Counted from the first letter of the stretch, positions 52,691 to 62,227 are shown. The stretch is 64,000 nucleotides of DNA from Vibrio sp. VB16 (GCF_015594925.2 NZ_CP087590.1:3534001-3598000), one strand, 5' to 3'. Notes: generated by a model not told the origin, from the letters alone. Numbers and translations are program-made.

Positions 52691-53523
52691 TACTGGCCCT
52701 CCAAGTTTTTTCGAAGCTCTCTTAGTATCTGTTTGGTTCCCGGGCGCAGTCCTCGCCAAAGCATAAAACTTTCGGCCGCCTGACCAACCAACATACCAAG
52801 CCCGTCATAAATCTGCGCAACACCATTATCCCTTGCCCATTGATTAAAGGTCGTCATCCCTGCGCAATAGGTCATGTCATAAGCGATGGTGTTCACACCA
52901 AAAATTTTAGTGCTGATATTCGGAACTTGTTTGTATAAGCTGGCAGAGGTTGAATTGATAACCACATCAAATGGACTATCTATTTCATCTATATATTCTG
53001 TAGTGACATTACCGAAAGGTGTAAATATCTGAGCAAGTTGTTCTGCTTTCTCGAATGTTCGATTGACTAAGGTAAGTTGACTTGGCTTTTGATCTAATAA
53101 AGGTTTAATCACGCCCCTCGCCGCACCACCGGCGCCGAGTAACAAAATACGGCTACCTTCCAATGGCACTTGATACTGAATTAGATCCTGAACAAGGCCC
53201 TCACCATCTGTATTGTCACCGATTATCTCACCATCATCGAGCCTTTTAAGCGTATTGACTGCGCCAGCCAATTCCGCACGTTTAGTCAGCCTATCAGCAA
53301 ATTGAAATGCTTCTTCCTTAAATGGTGCCGTAATATTGCACCCTCTCCCACCGTCCTTAAAGAAGTGCTCCACGGCGCTTAAAAAATGGCCAGCTTCAGG
53401 TCCACAGCTAGAATACTCCATGTTTTGAGCAGTTTGCCTCGCAAACAGAGTATGAATAAAGGGAGATTTACTTTGTGAAATTGGGTTACCAAATACGAGG
53501 TATTTATCCGTGGTACCAACCAT
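52690..53523 (-). CDS. aroE: Shikimate dehydrogenase
   Basis: 277 residues. AroE reduces 3-dehydroshikimate to shikimate with NADPH in aromatic amino-acid synthesis. The shikimate-binding SQSKSPFIH and NITAPFKEEAF (catalytic Lys) motifs are visible. The NADP site is LLGAGGAARGV, followed by NRTFEKAEQL. The C-terminal GLGMLVGQAAESF is typical. A terminator lies between hemF and aroE, so aroE probably has its own promoter or depends on read-through. Confidence 0.96.
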   Translation of the reverse strand: MVGTTDKYLVFGNPISQSKSPFIHTLFARQTAQNMEYSSCGPEAGHFLSAVEHFFKDGGRGCNITAPFKEEAFQFADRLTKRAELAGAVNTLKRLDDGEIIGDNTDGEGLVQDLIQYQVPLEGSRILLLGAGGAARGVIKPLLDQKPSQLTLVNRTFEKAEQLAQIFTPFGNVTTEYIDEIDSPFDVVINSTSASLYKQVPNISTKIFGVNTIAYDMTYCAGMTTFNQWARDNGVAQIYDGLGMLVGQAAESFMLWRGLRPGTKQILRELRKNLEGQ

Positions 53524-53549
53524 ATCCTTGCCTACTGTAATAAATAAAA

Positions 53550-53570
53550 AGGGCCATCTAAGATGACCCT
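53550..53570 (-). terminator. Terminator between hemF and aroE
   Basis: On the minus strand AGGGTCAT pairs with ATGGCCCT (one G-U pair) around a short loop and is followed by TTTTTATTTATT. It lies about 30 bases after the hemF stop codon. Confidence 0.75.
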
Positions 53571-53598
53571 ACCATTTCAAGTTCGCTTAGCCAATAAC

Positions 53599-54507
53599 TT
53601 ATACCCACTCTTTGGGCTTCAAATACTCTCTATAGAGTCGTGCTTCTGCGCTATTGGCCTCTGGTTGAAAATCGTATTCCCATCTAACTAATGGAGGCAT
53701 CGACATCAGTATCGACTCTGTCCTTCCTCCACTTTGCAATCCAAATAACGTACCCCGATCGTACACTAAGTTGAACTCAACATAGCGTCCACGTCGATAT
53801 AGTTGAAACTGACGTTCACGATCGCCATATTCCATTAACTTTCTTTTGTTTACTATTGGTAGATAGGCACAAGTAAACCCTTCACCTACTGCTTGGATGT
53901 AGGAAAAGCATTTATCAAATTCCCATCGATTCAGGTCATCAAAAAACAGACCACCAATGCCACGCGTTTCATCTCTATGCGGTAAATAAAAATAGTCGTC
54001 ACACCACTTTTTGTGCTCGGCGTAAACATCTTGTCCAAACGCTTCACAAATAGATTTCGCTTTTTGATGCCATTGAATGCAATCTTCTTCAAAAGGGTAA
54101 AAAGGCGTCAGATCAAACCCTCCACCAAACCACCAAATGGGGTCTTCTCCTTCTTTTTCTGCAATAAAAAATCGAACATTAGCGTGAGATGTGGGGATAT
54201 AGGGGTTTTTAGGGTGGATAACTAATGAGACCCCCATCGCTTCAAATTTTCGGCCAGCTAATTCTGGCCTATGAGCAGTAGCAGAGGCTGGCATTTTTTC
54301 ACCATAAACATGAGAAAAATTTACTCCTCCCTGTTCGAATACAGCGCCATTTCTAAGGACTCGAGTTCTACCTCCTCCTCCTTGCTCTCTTTTCCAAGCA
54401 TCTTCCTCAAATGTTGCTCCGCCATCCGCCTGTTCGACTTGCCGACAGATGTTATCTTGCAGCCCTAACAAAAATGATTTTACTTGCTCTTTATTCACTG
54501 TAGACAT
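53599..54507 (-). CDS. hemF: Aerobic coproporphyrinogen-III oxidase
   Basis: 302 residues, the usual length. HemF converts coproporphyrinogen III to protoporphyrinogen IX with molecular oxygen. Family motifs are FSHVYGEKMPASATAHRPEL, HPKNPYIPTSHANVRFF, WWFGGGFDLTPFYPFEED and the C-terminal YEFNLVYDRGTLFGLQSGGRTESILMSMP region (here split over about 245-275). It complements the hemCDXY operon at the other end of the window. It follows tsaC on the same strand. Confidence 0.97.
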   Translation of the reverse strand: MSTVNKEQVKSFLLGLQDNICRQVEQADGGATFEEDAWKREQGGGGRTRVLRNGAVFEQGGVNFSHVYGEKMPASATAHRPELAGRKFEAMGVSLVIHPKNPYIPTSHANVRFFIAEKEGEDPIWWFGGGFDLTPFYPFEEDCIQWHQKAKSICEAFGQDVYAEHKKWCDDYFYLPHRDETRGIGGLFFDDLNRWEFDKCFSYIQAVGEGFTCAYLPIVNKRKLMEYGDRERQFQLYRRGRYVEFNLVYDRGTLFGLQSGGRTESILMSMPPLVRWEYDFQPEANSAEARLYREYLKPKEWV

Positions 54508-54572
54508 AATTTTTTCACCGCAGATACTATTCTATCTCTATGTTAATATCGTTTTATTTGCTGTAAATACCG

Positions 54573-55130
54573 CTACCCAGGTCTTAATATTGTAGAACTA
54601 CATGCATCTCTTATCTCTGAAGGTTTATTTCTACCCCCAGTATTGCCTTCTAACACAATAACACCAGTATTCCCAAGTTGAGCAATGACTTCATCTGTCG
54701 TCATACACGCTGGTCGCCCAGACAGGTTCGCACTTGTCGAGGTAATTGGCTTCCCAAACGCCATACAGACTTTTTGAACCAACGGATGATCAGTCACCCT
54801 AACCGCCACCGTATCGAACTGACCCGTAACAAGATTAGATGTCAGGTGACTAACAGGCATAACCCAAGTGATTGGCCCCGGCCACGATTCTTTAATTTCA
54901 ATTAATCGCTCAGTACTCAATGAAGAGGTGTCAATGTAGGGCGCAATCTGTTCGTAAGTGGCCGCAACTAATATAAGTCCTTTTTCTACGGCTCTTTTTT
55001 TTACATCAAGAAGCTTGTTTATTGCTTCATCATTGTCTGGATCGCAGCCAACACCGAAAACACCCTCTGTTGGATAGGCGATTACGCTGCCACTAATTAA
55101 CGCTTCAATTACTTGGTCAAAGTTACTCAT
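54573..55130 (-). CDS. tsaC: L-threonylcarbamoyladenylate synthase TsaC
   Basis: 185 residues, the short TsaC/YrdC form without the extra Sua5 domain. The enzyme makes threonylcarbamoyl-AMP from threonine, bicarbonate and ATP for the t6A modification at position 37 of ANN-decoding tRNAs. The conserved K-x-R region (KKRAVEKGLILVA), AYPTEGVFGVGCD and the substrate loop STSANLSGRPA are present. It is divergent from purE and upstream of hemF. The conserved yrdD-smg-dprA genes lie on the same strand beyond purEK, which here interrupt the more usual cluster. Confidence 0.93.
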   Translation of the reverse strand: MSNFDQVIEALISGSVIAYPTEGVFGVGCDPDNDEAINKLLDVKKRAVEKGLILVAATYEQIAPYIDTSSLSTERLIEIKESWPGPITWVMPVSHLTSNLVTGQFDTVAVRVTDHPLVQKVCMAFGKPITSTSANLSGRPACMTTDEVIAQLGNTGVIVLEGNTGGRNKPSEIRDACSSTILRPG

Positions 55131-55211
55131 TTTTCTACTTTATAGCCCCAATACTCATCTTAGTGTACAAATTCTTATGCTAAGCCGCTAATGACTATTT
55201 AAAAATAACTG

Positions 55212-55249
55212 ACGCAAACGTTTTCCTTGTGCCATTTTAACCTTATAAT
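55212..55249 (+). promoter_or_regulatory. PurR operator and promoter of purEK
   Basis: ACGCAAACGTTTTCCT (55212-55227) is an exact match to the PurR consensus ACGCAAACGTTTTCNT. A perfect -10 TATAAT follows at 55244-55249, so the operator covers the -35 region. Purine-dependent repression by PurR with hypoxanthine or guanine is expected, as in E. coli purE. Confidence 0.9.
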
Positions 55250-55300
55250 GCGCGGAAAATATCAACTAACAATGAATGAATTAATTTGTAGGAGTTAGCG

Positions 55301-55786
55301 ATGAAAGTCGGAATTATTATGGGTTCTAAATCAGATTGGCCCACCATGAAACTTGCTGCTGAAATGTTAGATCTATTTGGTGTACCTTACGAAACGAAAG
55401 TCGTTTCGGCTCACCGAACTCCGCAACTATTAGCTGACTATGCGAACAGTGCAAGAGAACGCGGACTAAAAGTCATCATTGCTGGCGCTGGTGGTGCGGC
55501 TCATCTTCCTGGTATGGCTGCTGCCTTCACTTGTTTACCAGTATTAGGCGTCCCAGTTCAATCTCGTGCATTAAAAGGAATGGACTCACTATTATCGATT
55601 GTCCAGATGCCAAAAGGTATTGCGGTTGGAACGTTGGCAATTGGCGAAGCAGGTGCAGCAAATGCAGGTATACTAGCAGCCCAAATAATTGGAACGAATG
55701 ATGAAGCAGTAATGGCAAAGGTGGAAGCTTTTCGTAAAGAGCAAACCGAAACTGTTTTGGCAAACCCTAACCCTGCAGAGGATTAA
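55301..55786 (+). CDS. purE: N5-carboxyaminoimidazole ribonucleotide mutase
   Basis: 161 residues (class I PurE). It moves the carboxyl group of N5-CAIR to give CAIR in purine synthesis. The motifs GSKSDWPTM, SAHRTP (catalytic His) and GAGGAAHLPGM are intact. A GGAG ribosome site stands before the ATG. The partner purK begins 5 bases after the stop codon, and the pair works in sequence. Confidence 0.97.
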   Translation: MKVGIIMGSKSDWPTMKLAAEMLDLFGVPYETKVVSAHRTPQLLADYANSARERGLKVIIAGAGGAAHLPGMAAAFTCLPVLGVPVQSRALKGMDSLLSIVQMPKGIAVGTLAIGEAGAANAGILAAQIIGTNDEAVMAKVEAFRKEQTETVLANPNPAED

Positions 55787-55791
55787 TAATA

Positions 55792-56934
55792 ATGCACGTT
55801 CTTGTACTAGGTGCCGGCCAGTTGGCCAGAATGATGTCACTAGCTGGGGCTCCACTCAATATTCATATCTCTGCATTTGATGTGACGAGTGAAAATATTA
55901 TTCACCCTCTGACTCAAGCACTACTTGGCCACGGGTTAGAAAACGCTATTGAGCAAGCCGATGTAATAACAGCCGAATTCGAACATATTCCTCATGATAT
56001 TTTAGATATTTGCCAAGCAAGTGGAAAGTTTCTACCTAGTACTGAAGCCATTAAGATTGGTGGTGACCGTAGATTAGAGAAAGCCTTATTAGATAAAGCC
56101 GGTGTAGCCAATGCCAAATATCACGTAATAAATACTCAAGAGGACTTCGCAAAAGCTATCGAAATAGTCGGTATGCCCATGGTTTTGAAAAGCACGCTCG
56201 GTGGTTATGACGGAAAAGGCCAGTGGCGAATCAAAAGTCAGTCAGAAGCAAAAAATATTTGGCTCGAAGTAAAAGCTTGCATCGATGAATCACCAAACCA
56301 AGCCATCGTGGCAGAAGCGTTTATACCATTTGATCGAGAGGTTTCTCTAGTAGGCGCCAGAGGTAAAGATGGCAAAATTGCTGTTTATCCACTTGCGGAA
56401 AACATCCATACCAATGGTGTTTTATCTCTCTCTACCGCAATCATCGATCCAGCCTTACAATTACAAGCTAACCAAATGTTTACCAACGTAGCCCAGACAT
56501 TAGATTATGTTGGCGTACTTGCTTTAGAGTTTTTCGATGTAGGCGGTAAATTGCTAGTCAATGAAATCGCTCCACGGGTACACAATTCTGGGCATTGGAC
56601 TCAGCAAGGCGCAGAGGTTTGTCAATTCGAAAATCATCTACGGGCGGTATGCGGACTGCCTCTAGGTGGTACCAATCTGATTCGACCAACAGCGATGATA
56701 AATATTCTTGGTGAAGACTCGCTTCCAACGGGAGTATTAAAAGAACAAGCATGCCATATTCATTGGTATGGCAAAGATAAACGTCCGGGAAGAAAGATGG
56801 GGCACATCAATGTCAGTGCTGACAATTACTATGAGCTAAGTGAGCAGTTACTTATACTATCAGAGATACTGGATGAGGCTTCATTTCCTGCTCTCAAACA
56901 CTACGCTATCAAACTAGAGCACAGCGGGAACTAA
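55792..56934 (+). CDS. purK: N5-carboxyaminoimidazole ribonucleotide synthase
   Basis: 380 residues. PurK carboxylates AIR with bicarbonate and ATP to N5-CAIR, the substrate of PurE. It shows the N-terminal LVLGAGQLARM, the ATP-grasp core with VLKSTLGGYDGKGQW and EAFIPFDREVSL, and the metal site FFDVGGKLLVNEIAPRVHNSGHWT. It is co-transcribed with purE from the PurR-controlled promoter and ends at a strong terminator. Confidence 0.97.
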   Translation: MHVLVLGAGQLARMMSLAGAPLNIHISAFDVTSENIIHPLTQALLGHGLENAIEQADVITAEFEHIPHDILDICQASGKFLPSTEAIKIGGDRRLEKALLDKAGVANAKYHVINTQEDFAKAIEIVGMPMVLKSTLGGYDGKGQWRIKSQSEAKNIWLEVKACIDESPNQAIVAEAFIPFDREVSLVGARGKDGKIAVYPLAENIHTNGVLSLSTAIIDPALQLQANQMFTNVAQTLDYVGVLALEFFDVGGKLLVNEIAPRVHNSGHWTQQGAEVCQFENHLRAVCGLPLGGTNLIRPTAMINILGEDSLPTGVLKEQACHIHWYGKDKRPGRKMGHINVSADNYYELSEQLLILSEILDEASFPALKHYAIKLEHSGN

Positions 56935-56972
56935 AATAAAAACGGCGCTATCTGCGCCGTTATTATTTTTTA
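56935..56972. terminator. Terminator between purK and the zinc-ribbon gene
   Basis: An eight-base-pair GC-rich stem AACGGCGC/GCGCCGTT (56941-56948 and 56954-56961) with A-rich and T-rich flanks serves two convergent genes. Confidence 0.88.
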
Positions 56973-57535
56973 ATATGCTGACATTTTCGCTCGGCACATT
57001 GAAGACGAACTCCCTTAGAGGAGTTTTTTTCAACTAAAAGAGGATACCCGCAGTTTTCACATTTACCATTCTTAGGGGGTTGATTAACTGCAAACCTACA
57101 TTCGGGATAATTATCACAGGCCCAAAAAACCTTTCCAAAACGAGATTTTCGCTCGACAAGATGGCCTCCAGTACAATCAGGACACTTAAACGACTCTGCT
57201 TCTTCTTCGTTGGGCTGATCAAGTGATTCAATATGATGACATTCAGGATAACCGCTACAGCCGATAAACATGCCGTAACGACCTTGTCGAAGAACCAATT
57301 CGTTTTCACATTCAGGACATGGAATACCTAACGGCTTAACGATATGTCCGTCGTTATTATGAAGCGTTTTAATGTACTCACAATCGGGATAGCGAGTACA
57401 CCCAAGAAATCGTCCTAACTTTCCATGTCGAAGGGCAAGCTCTCCTCCATATGTGTCTCCACATAAAGGGCAAGAATCATGCTCTAGTGCATGCTCATGT
57501 GCTTCAAACAGTTGGTTATTTATCTTTCCGCTCAT
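56963..57535 (-). CDS. Topoisomerase I-type zinc-ribbon protein (YrdD-like)
   Basis: 190 residues made of four zinc-ribbon modules like those at the C-terminus of DNA topoisomerase I, with CPLC...CRYPDCEYIK-like spacing: CPLCGDTYGG...CTRYPDC, CPECENELVL...CSGYPEC, CPDCTGGHLV...CDNYPEC and CENCGYPLLV...CAERKC. There is no catalytic topoisomerase domain. It probably binds single-stranded DNA or RNA, and its role is unknown. It stands next to smg and dprA, as in E. coli yrdD. Confidence 0.88.
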   Translation of the reverse strand: MSGKINNQLFEAHEHALEHDSCPLCGDTYGGELALRHGKLGRFLGCTRYPDCEYIKTLHNNDGHIVKPLGIPCPECENELVLRQGRYGMFIGCSGYPECHHIESLDQPNEEEAESFKCPDCTGGHLVERKSRFGKVFWACDNYPECRFAVNQPPKNGKCENCGYPLLVEKNSSKGVRLQCAERKCQHIKK

Positions 57536-57555
57536 ACATGCCCTGAAGATCTCGT

Positions 57556-58029
57556 TTAGTGTAATATACCCGTTTCTGCGGTATAGAGTAACTCTTCCAT
57601 AAGCGTATAAGCATTCTCATTTCCAGGTACATTAAATAGCACCATTAAAATGATCCATTTTAAATCATCAAGCAGTAGCTCTTGTGTTTCTAATCCCATA
57701 ACCCGATCAATGACCATTTCTCGAGTTTCAGTTGTTAACACATTAACCTGTTCCAAAAAGAGTAAAAAACCTCTGTTTTTAACATCAAGACGACTTTTTT
57801 CATCTTCAGTGTAGATTCTTGTCGAGGTTGACGCGCCTTTTGCAATCGCAGAACGTTGATCACTCTGTTGTAGCGCCGCCAAATCTTCGAGCCAATCGAG
57901 CGCCTTATAGATCTCCTCTTGGTGGAAACCCGCCCTTAGTAACTCATCTTCAAGTTCGTCTTGGTCGACTATTAACTCTGCATCATTATGGATGTAGGTT
58001 TCGAACAAATACATCAAGATGTCCATCAT
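57556..58029 (-). CDS. smg: Smg family protein (DUF494)
   Basis: 157 residues starting MMDILMYLFETYIHNDAEL, the Smg hallmark, with an acidic, all-helical composition throughout. It is conserved beside dprA in gamma-proteobacteria, but its function is unknown. The gene starts 2 bases after the dprA stop codon, so the two are probably co-translated. Confidence 0.92.
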   Translation of the reverse strand: MMDILMYLFETYIHNDAELIVDQDELEDELLRAGFHQEEIYKALDWLEDLAALQQSDQRSAIAKGASTSTRIYTEDEKSRLDVKNRGFLLFLEQVNVLTTETREMVIDRVMGLETQELLLDDLKWIILMVLFNVPGNENAYTLMEELLYTAETGILH

Positions 58030-58031
58030 AG

Positions 58032-59138
58032 CTAACCCCTCCTCGTTCGAATATAACCGCCAGATACAGCTGCAACATGCCCCTGAAGTTCTAGCTCCAG
58101 AAGCTGCATCATAATTTCATTCACTGGGATATGGGTCCTCTGTGCCAAAATATCAACCGATACAGCTTCTTCTTCCCCTACGTTAGCCAAGAGTACCGAA
58201 AATGGCAATTGCTCTTTTTCATCTTCAGTAGAAAATAGCTCTCTTTGATTGTTAATCGACCAGTTCAACAAACTGTCTATCTCTTTCAGCATATCACTTG
58301 AGGACTGAACAAGACTTGCCCCCTCTTTTATTAGCGAGTTCCCCCCCTTGGCGTGCGGATTATGAATAGAACCTGGTAGCGCAAATACTTCTCTACCCTG
58401 TTCATTGGCATACCTTGCCGTGATCAACGAACCACTCTTTTGCGCAGCCTCGACAATAAGTACACCTAATGACAGTCCACTAATGATTCTATTTCTACGA
58501 GGGAAATTTTCGGGTTTGGGTAACCCATTAGGCCTAAACTCCGATACCAAAGCACCATTTTCTATAATTCTTTTCGAAAGGTCACGATGCTTGGCAGGAT
58601 AAATACTCTCTAAACCTGAACCAAGCACTGCAATTGTTTTTCCTCCTGCCTTTAGAGCACCGTCATGCGCATGGCCATCAATACCCAATGCTAATCCACT
58701 AGTAATAGTTATTCCTTTACGAGCCAGGTCTCCAGAAAAAGCTTTCGCATTTTGCAAACCATCAACGCTCGCATTTCGACTTCCAACGATGGCAATTTGT
58801 GGATCAGACAGACAATCAACGTCCCCTTTTATAAACAGGATCGGAGGTGGGAGCCCAATTTGTTTCAGGAGTTCCGGATAATCATTATCGATTAAAGTCA
58901 TAATTCTATGAGAAGCAGCAGATTGTTGCCATGAAAGGCAATAATCCACATCTTTCGCCGCATATCGTTTGATGTAATCGATCTGTTGTGGTTTTAACCC
59001 TAAGTATTCTAATTCATTTCGAGAATAGCTGACGATATTCTCCGGAGAAGAAATAGCAACTAACTTACTGAAATTACGACTCCCTATATAGGGAGTAAAA
59101 CTAAGAGTTAACCATGCCGAAAGCATTTTTTCACACAT
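58032..59138 (-). CDS. dprA: DNA-processing protein DprA
   Basis: 368 residues. A short N-terminal helical region is followed by a Rossmann-like DNA-binding domain with IAIVGSRNASVDGLQ, ITSGLALGIDGHAHDGAL, VLGSGLESIYPAKH, and NFPRRNRIISGLS plus VVEAAQKSGSLITA-like segments. A C-terminal winged helix (DprA_WH, about 300-365) completes the vibrio form. DprA protects incoming single-stranded DNA and loads RecA during natural transformation, a well-known trait of vibrios. It is divergent from def. Confidence 0.95.
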   Translation of the reverse strand: MCEKMLSAWLTLSFTPYIGSRNFSKLVAISSPENIVSYSRNELEYLGLKPQQIDYIKRYAAKDVDYCLSWQQSAASHRIMTLIDNDYPELLKQIGLPPPILFIKGDVDCLSDPQIAIVGSRNASVDGLQNAKAFSGDLARKGITITSGLALGIDGHAHDGALKAGGKTIAVLGSGLESIYPAKHRDLSKRIIENGALVSEFRPNGLPKPENFPRRNRIISGLSLGVLIVEAAQKSGSLITARYANEQGREVFALPGSIHNPHAKGGNSLIKEGASLVQSSSDMLKEIDSLLNWSINNQRELFSTEDEKEQLPFSVLLANVGEEEAVSVDILAQRTHIPVNEIMMQLLELELQGHVAAVSGGYIRTRRG

Positions 59139-59364
59139 TAATAACCTCTCTCTAGAGCAGATTTAGATCGGGCTTATATACAAAAAAAAGAAGAGACTAA
59201 AAAAAATACTAAATTTGAGTAAAAAAAGAGTAAAATAGTCAGATCGTGGCTTTTATTCCTGAATATTGAGATTTTAGGATGCTGTCATTTGATCTATTAA
59301 ATGTCTAGAATTGCGTAATTCACCGTTTCGCGGTTTGGACACAGTTCAATTTTTAGAGTTATTT

Positions 59365-59877
59365 ATGTCTGTATTAGAAGTATTAACATTCCCGGATGAT
59401 CGCCTTCGCACTGTCGCTAAACCAGTCAAGGTAGTCACTCCACAGATCCAAAAATTCGTCGATGACATGATTGAAACCATGTACGAAGAAGAAGGCATTG
59501 GCCTTGCAGCAACTCAAGTTGATTTCCATCAACGTATCGTCGTAATCGATATTTCCGATTCGCGCGATCAGCCGATGGTATTAATTAATCCAGAAATCAC
59601 TGATAAACGTGGTGATGATGGTATAGAAGAGGGCTGTCTATCGGTTCCCGGAGCAAGAGCTTTAGTTCCAAGGGCTTCGGAAGTATCGGTAGAAGCATTA
59701 GACCGCAATGGCGAAAAATTCAGTTTTGAGGCATATGACCTTTTAGCTATATGCGTTCAGCATGAATTGGACCATTTAGAAGGGAAGCTTTTTGTTGATT
59801 ATTTGTCGCCTTTAAAGCGTAAGCGAATTAAAGATAAGCTCGAAAAAATTAAACGCTTCAACGAAAAAAACAATTAA
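59365..59877 (+). CDS. def: Peptide deformylase
   Basis: 170 residues from the ATG at 59365 (MSVLEVLTFPD), the start used by homologues; the frame is open 18 codons earlier without conservation. The three deformylase motifs are intact: GIGLAATQV, EGCLSVPG with the metal-binding Cys, and QHELDHLEG with both metal-binding His and the catalytic Glu. It removes the formyl group from new proteins. It forms a conserved operon with fmt (13 bases on), which adds that formyl group. Confidence 0.97.
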   Translation: MSVLEVLTFPDDRLRTVAKPVKVVTPQIQKFVDDMIETMYEEEGIGLAATQVDFHQRIVVIDISDSRDQPMVLINPEITDKRGDDGIEEGCLSVPGARALVPRASEVSVEALDRNGEKFSFEAYDLLAICVQHELDHLEGKLFVDYLSPLKRKRIKDKLEKIKRFNEKNN

Positions 59878-59890
59878 CAACGAGGTTACC

Positions 59891-60838
59891 TTGAGCCAAT
59901 CACTACGTATTGTCTTTGCCGGTACTCCGGATTTCGCCGCCCGCCACTTGGCGGCGTTATTGTCTTCGGAGCACGAGGTCATTGCTGTATATACTCAACC
60001 AGATCGTCCAGCAGGTCGCGGTAAAAAATTAACCGCTAGTCCTGTAAAAAATATCGCATTAGAAAATAATATTGCTGTTTTTCAGCCGGAGAATTTCAAG
60101 TCAGATGAGGCGAAACAACAACTCATTGACCTCGATGCCGACATAATGGTTGTTGTTGCGTATGGTTTATTACTGCCACAACGGGTACTCGACACTCCAA
60201 GATTGGGCTGCATTAATGTACATGGTTCGATTCTTCCCCGCTGGCGAGGCGCCGCTCCAATTCAGCGCTCAATTTGGGCTGGAGATGAGAAAACAGGTAT
60301 CACTATCATGCAGATGGATATTGGGCTAGATACAGGTGATATGCTCAAAATAGATACGTTACCAATTGAAGCAACAGATACAAGTGCGTCAATGTACGAC
60401 AAATTAGCTGATCTTGGACCGAGTGCACTGATTAACTGTTTGTCTGATATAGCTGACTCTAAAGCAAATCCTATAAAGCAAGATGATGCATTTGCTAATT
60501 ACGCAAAAAAACTATCGAAAGAAGAAACAAAGATAGACTGGTCAATCGATGCAGAGCAAATTGAACGTTGCGTTCGAGCTTTTAACCCATGGCCAATGAG
60601 CTACTTTAGTGTTGCCGATAACAATATTAAGGTTTGGCGCAGCAGAGTCGAAAACATCAAAAACGACAAAGAACCTGGGACGATATTACAAGCCGATAAA
60701 CATGGTATATATATCGCCACAGGAGATAATGTTCTAGTGTTAGAACAGATTCAAATTCCAGGGAAAAAACCCATGCCTGTTCAAGATGTCCTCAACTCAC
60801 GCAATAGTTGGTTTGAAGTAGGCAGTCAATTACTTTAA
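59891..60838 (+). CDS. fmt: Methionyl-tRNA formyltransferase
   Basis: 315 residues starting at a TTG with GAGGTTA upstream. The catalytic motif is visible as INVHGSILPRWRGAAPIQ with the conserved Asn and His and then the Asp of MDIGLDTGDM. The N-terminal FAGTPDFAARHL and the C-terminal tRNA-binding domain (about 205-315) are normal. It formylates initiator Met-tRNA using 10-formyl-tetrahydrofolate. A terminator follows before rsmB. Confidence 0.97.
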   Translation: MSQSLRIVFAGTPDFAARHLAALLSSEHEVIAVYTQPDRPAGRGKKLTASPVKNIALENNIAVFQPENFKSDEAKQQLIDLDADIMVVVAYGLLLPQRVLDTPRLGCINVHGSILPRWRGAAPIQRSIWAGDEKTGITIMQMDIGLDTGDMLKIDTLPIEATDTSASMYDKLADLGPSALINCLSDIADSKANPIKQDDAFANYAKKLSKEETKIDWSIDAEQIERCVRAFNPWPMSYFSVADNNIKVWRSRVENIKNDKEPGTILQADKHGIYIATGDNVLVLEQIQIPGKKPMPVQDVLNSRNSWFEVGSQLL

Positions 60839-60850
60839 AGACAGATATTT

Positions 60851-60881
60851 AAGGCTAGCCTCCCGCTAGCCTCTTCTTTTT
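60851..60881 (+). terminator. Terminator between fmt and rsmB
   Basis: An eight-base-pair perfect stem AGGCTAGC/GCTAGCCT with a CTCCC loop is followed by CTTCTTTTT. It probably reduces but may not abolish read-through into rsmB. Confidence 0.8.
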
Positions 60882-60946
60882 AGATCATACTAATGTGCCC
60901 GTTTTAATAACGATCACTACTGTTAAAATGAAATTAGGTTTTTAAA

Positions 60947-62227
60947 ATGAATGTTCGTGCAGCCGCAGCCACCGTTCTTTTCCAAGTCGTAGATAAAGGT
61001 CAATCTTTATCTACTGCTCTTCCTGCCGCCCAACAAACCATAAAGCCACGAGACCATGCCTTACTACAAGAAATTTGCTATGGCTCGCTTCGCTACTTAC
61101 CAAGGCTCGAAACCATTGCAAATAAACTAATGGATAACCCTTTAAAAGGGAAAAAGCGAGTGTTCCATCATTTGGTGTTAGTTGGAATTTACCAACTTAG
61201 TTTTATGCGCATTCCTGCGCATGCGGCCGTTGGCGAGACAGTAGAAGCAACAAAAAACCTTAAAGGACAAAGCCTAAGCGGCCTTATCAATGCAGTCTTA
61301 AGAAGCTACCAAAGAAATCAACAAGAGTTAGACCTGTTCGCTGTAAGCAATGACGCTGGAAAATATGGCCACCCAGGTTGGCTACTTAAGCTACTGAAAG
61401 GCGCCTACCCTGATAACTGGGAATCGATTGTTGAAGCTAATAACAGCAAGGCACCAATGTGGTTAAGAGTAAACGAAGCGCATCACAGTAGAGATGAATA
61501 TTTAGCTTTATTAAAGAATGAAGAGATCAATGCAACCATTCACCCTCATGCGAGAAATGCATTAAAACTAGAAAAACCAACGGATGTCAGCAACCTCCCA
61601 GGGTTTGATCAAGGTTGGGTTTCCGTTCAAGATGCGGCAGCACAGCTATCGGTCGATTTCTTAAATCCACAAGAAAATGAACTCATTCTTGATTGTTGCG
61701 CCGCTCCAGGTGGAAAAACGGCTCATATATTAGAGCGTATCAAAAACAGTCAAGTTGTCGCCATAGATTCCGATGAATATCGGCTAAAAAGGGTTTACGA
61801 AAACCTTGACCGACTAAACCTAAATGCAAAAGTGATATGCGGTGATGCTCGTAAGCCAGAAGAATGGTGGACAGGTAAAAAGTTTGACCGCATCCTTTTA
61901 GATGCTCCCTGTTCGGCAACCGGCGTTATTCGACGTCACCCTGACATTAAATGGTTACGTCGAGCCAATGATATTGTGGCTTTAGCACAACTTCAAAGTG
62001 AGATTATCGACGCTATGTGGCAACAACTTAAAACAGGTGGCACAATGGTTTATGCTACCTGTTCAATTACCCCACAAGAAAACAGTGAACAAGTAATCGG
62101 TTTTTTAAAAAGAACGAATAATGCTGAGCTTATCGGCTCTGATATTGAAAGCCCGGGACGACAAATTCTTCCCGGGGAAGAAGATATGGACGGTTTTTAT
62201 TATGCCGTACTAAAAAAGAATGCCTAA
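60947..62227 (+). CDS. rsmB: 16S rRNA (cytosine-967) methyltransferase RsmB
   Basis: 426 residues. An N-terminal NusB-like RNA-binding domain (about 1-140) precedes a Rossmann methyltransferase. The SAM site is LDCCAAPGGKTAHIL, the catalytic pair of cysteines lies in LLDAPCSATGVIRRHP and YATCSITPQEN. It makes m5C967 in 16S rRNA. The order def-fmt-rsmB-trkA is conserved with E. coli. Confidence 0.96.
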   Translation: MNVRAAAATVLFQVVDKGQSLSTALPAAQQTIKPRDHALLQEICYGSLRYLPRLETIANKLMDNPLKGKKRVFHHLVLVGIYQLSFMRIPAHAAVGETVEATKNLKGQSLSGLINAVLRSYQRNQQELDLFAVSNDAGKYGHPGWLLKLLKGAYPDNWESIVEANNSKAPMWLRVNEAHHSRDEYLALLKNEEINATIHPHARNALKLEKPTDVSNLPGFDQGWVSVQDAAAQLSVDFLNPQENELILDCCAAPGGKTAHILERIKNSQVVAIDSDEYRLKRVYENLDRLNLNAKVICGDARKPEEWWTGKKFDRILLDAPCSATGVIRRHPDIKWLRRANDIVALAQLQSEIIDAMWQQLKTGGTMVYATCSITPQENSEQVIGFLKRTNNAELIGSDIESPGRQILPGEEDMDGFYYAVLKKNA

